A stretch of 64,000 bases of DNA. Source: Impatiens glandulifera. Lineage: Eukaryota; Streptophyta; Magnoliopsida; Ericales; Balsaminaceae. The stretch is taken from positions 4,456,340 through 4,520,339 of the forward strand of contig NC_061863.1 of NCBI RefSeq assembly GCF_907164915.1, in the 5' to 3' direction. The notes under the pieces are model-generated. The model was not told the origin of the DNA, made no database searches, and was given only the letters and a program-made list of their open reading frames with translations. How positions within the stretch are numbered: the stretch's first letter is position 1; every line of letters starts with the position of its first letter. The position numbers and the translations under genes are program-made. Of the stretch, positions 61,781-64,000 are shown one piece after another.

Positions 61781-63307
61781 ATGGCGGACGAGGAGGTTTT
61801 GCCGGTTCCAACCCATGCACCTGTAGATCTCAAGCGTAAACATGAAGATTTGGAACCAGACTGTCCTGAGATACTGTCTTCTGATACGATTACCGATTCG
61901 ATCTCCAAATCTGAATCGCTTAAGAATCCCGAGAAAGAAGACGGTAATGTTACAAACGGCGGTGCTTCGGATGTTTTGGAGTCCAAGCGACCTCGTTTAG
62001 ACGAGAAGCTGAATGGTTAGTGTACTGTCATTTCTCTTTCATACGAACTATTCCACTACTTTCGGTTCGCAACTTTCTCTTATGCTTGTATATAGTATTT
62101 AGGTCTGAACATTTTTTCTTTTCAACTTGATGTAGTTGATAAAAATGGTCATCAAGATGAGAAGCCGAGTTTTCTTGAAAATAAAGATGAGAAGTCGAGT
62201 TCCATCACAGATGAAGAGGTTGCTAAGCCAATTGAAGAGGATACTATCCAGCCCGAGGATTCAAAGAAGATTGCTAATGACATTTCAGAGAAGGTTGATG
62301 AAGAAACTCCATCTTTGACCACTGATAACCAGACAGAGGAAAATCAATCCTTGAGTGTCACATTACAACCATCTGCAGAAGAGATTGAGGCAAGTAAAAC
62401 ATCTTCACATGCTGAGGTTCCTATTACGGATGAGCAGTCGACACAAACCATCTCTCGGAAAATAGAGGTCCCTAACAATAAGGTAAACCTGTCTTACTTG
62501 CAAACCAGGTTTTCTTATCATAAGAGTTATCCTATTGAATAGAATTGGGGTTGCAAATTGTTGTGTAGGTTGGAGTTCTTATTGGGAAGTCTGGGGATAC
62601 AATACGTTCTCTGCAGAATAATTCAAATGCAAAGATTCAAATTACAAGAGACAGTGAGGCTGATCCCAATTCTTCTATGAGGCCTGTGGAAATAATAGGA
62701 ACATTAGAAAATATAAACAAGGCTGAGAAATTGATCAAGGATGTTATAGCTGAGGTTGTTGCTGGTTAAAATGATCTTTCAATTTAATTATTTTACCTGT
62801 GTTTTTTCAGTTTGTGTACTCATTCTTCAAGCAGATGCTGACATATAAGTTTGTTTATTTTCAGGCAGATGCTGGCGGTTCTCCTGCCCTTGTGGCTAGG
62901 GGATTTAATAATGCTCAATCTAATGAGGCAGGAGAGCAAGTTGAGATAAAAGTCCCAAATGAGAAGGTGGATTTTGCTCCCACTCTCTAATGCATATCCT
63001 TTTATCTTGATTATGCATCTAATGATCTTGTCAATATAGGTTGGGTTAATTATTGGTAAAGGTGGAGAAACTATCAAAAATCTGCAAATGAGATCAGGTG
63101 CACGCATTCAGGTAAATTGTCTGCATTAAATTAATTGATCATTTTTGCAAAAAAAATATTAGCATCTTCTCACTGAATCAATTCATTCAGTTAATACAAC
63201 AACATGGTCCTGATGGGGGTGAACCCAAGGAGAGGACAGTACGCTTGACGGGTAGTAAGAGACAGATTGAGATGGCTAGAGAAATGATAGACGAAGTGAT
63301 GGCTCAG
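61781..63307 (+). CDS. KH-domain RNA-binding protein, FUBP/KHSRP-like (5' part)
   Basis: Exons visible: 61781-62015, 62136-62482, 62569-62754, 62865-62966, 63040-63111 and 63191-63307. All phases agree. The frame is open at the last donor (63308), so the gene continues beyond the window or into the last 700 bases, where no clear further exon was found. The N-terminal ~190 residues are acidic and Ser/Thr/Glu-rich, with a possible nuclear signal (DLKRKHEDLE, ESKRPRLDEK). Two KH domains follow. The first has the GxxG loop in VGVLIGKSGDTIRSLQNNS. The second has VGLIIGKGGETIKNLQMRSG, followed by ARIQLIQQHGP and RTVRLTGSKRQIEMAREMID. Tandem KH modules of this type bind single-stranded U-rich RNA or DNA. 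Related plant proteins usually continue with a Gln/Pro-rich C-terminus. The start ATG 61781 is the first in the frame. Confidence 0.88.
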
Positions 63308-64000
63308 GTTTGTTTCTACATTTCCTTACTACTTTATCTTGCTAATTGATTCTTCATCTGGTGCTGATTTGTATTGGTTTGATTTTTTCAAGCATTTGGA
63401 ACTTGAATATGCAAACATATGTTCCTTTGATTATTATGTCGTGGATAATTTTAAATTACCAGAGACCTTTTATGTATGTTTTACGTGAATTGCTTGATAA
63501 GTCGCTTTAAGATTGAGTCTTGTGATTACCTATTGATGCATTATGCTTTTGTACAGTTGTTTAATACACTAATACTGAATTCCTGAGCTAAGAATCATTA
63601 GAATGGCTAGGACAGTGCCGTCCTTTGTTTCTTTCTTATTAAGATCTTTCGAATGTCAACATATCATTGTTCACTTCTTTCTTTATTATGATGAAGACTT
63701 GATTAATACTTGAGTACATCAATAGGGGGTCATGCATGAAGCATATTGAACATACTTGGAAAACCCATATATTTGTAAGCACTCGCATTATTTGTAGAAA
63801 CAGTTAAATTTATAGAATCAATCATTGAATGGTATGAAACAATAATTTGATCAGAATCCGTATTGAAATGCTAAACAGAGAAATTGTAGGTTTTCAATTA
63901 GGCTCATTGTTCTATCCATCTTCCTGTAGTATGTAGAGAATTGTGGTGATAGATCTTTTATTCTACCTTCTTAAGAAAAGAATGATTGTTGTGAGATTAT
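63308..64000 (+). other. Probable long intron of the KH-protein gene
   Basis: It begins with a good donor (CAG|GTTTGT). No exon with KH or other recognisable coding was found before the window ends. The sequence is T-rich as expected for a plant intron. Confidence 0.5.

Noticed and set aside
1..64000. CRISPR arrays, bacterial operons or phage-like systems
   Set aside because: The window is plant nuclear DNA with spliced genes; no regularly spaced repeats with unique spacers were seen.

Overview
This window is nuclear DNA from a flowering plant, almost certainly a eudicot. It is very AT-rich. The genes carry many short GT-AG introns, there are long (TA)n tracts, and transposon remnants fill the space between genes. 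The retroelement at 2.1-9.3 kb encodes accessory-ORF and gag sequences that I associate from memory with asterids of the order Lamiales (Gesneriaceae-type genomes). That placement is tentative. Every protein-coding gene found has an obvious angiosperm counterpart.

Layout. 1-1.6 kb is AT-rich, satellite-like repeat. 2.1-9.3 kb holds a decayed minus-strand Ty1/copia-type LTR retrotransposon with an extra ORF after pol. 9.4-11.7 kb is moderately complex non-coding DNA with local imperfect repeats. 12.3-16.3 kb is LHCB7 (+), an atypical light-harvesting protein, in six exons. 16.8-17.35 kb is a small Helitron. 20.7-25.4 kb is a long SQUAMOSA-promoter-binding-like transcription factor of the SPL14 type (+), with a 5'UTR intron and nine coding exons. 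29.4-30.0 kb is a single-exon DUF4228/PADRE protein (+). 30.6-30.85 kb is a GC-rich island of possible organellar origin. 32.6-34.8 kb is a larger Helitron carrying a tandem array of its own 5' module. 35.7-36.5 kb is a MITE. 36.55-37.8 kb is a diverged tandem duplication. 40.0-44.5 kb is a class I RPD3-type histone deacetylase, HDA19-like (+). 46.3-48.0 kb is a UDP-rhamnose/UDP-galactose transporter (-), convergent with HDA19. 48.4-56.15 kb is an AT-rich intergenic region. 56.26-56.64 kb is the intronless splicing factor SF3B6/p14 (+), followed by a ~272 bp tandem duplication and a SINE-like relic. 61.78 kb to the window end is the 5' part of a KH-domain RNA-binding protein (+).

The genes do not form a pathway; this is an ordinary mix of housekeeping and regulatory plant genes (photosynthetic antenna, transcription factor, chromatin modifier, Golgi transporter, two RNA-binding proteins). 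I did not find a convincing novel multi-gene system. The most interesting signals are the Helitrons with reiterated 5' modules and internal Pol III-like boxes, the accessory ORF of the retroelement, Harbinger-type MITEs in introns of two regulatory genes, short upstream ORFs in the SPL leader, and an in-frame alternative acceptor in the KH-protein gene. Exon boundaries were read by hand from GT/AG signals, reading-frame continuity and family conservation; no transcript evidence was available.
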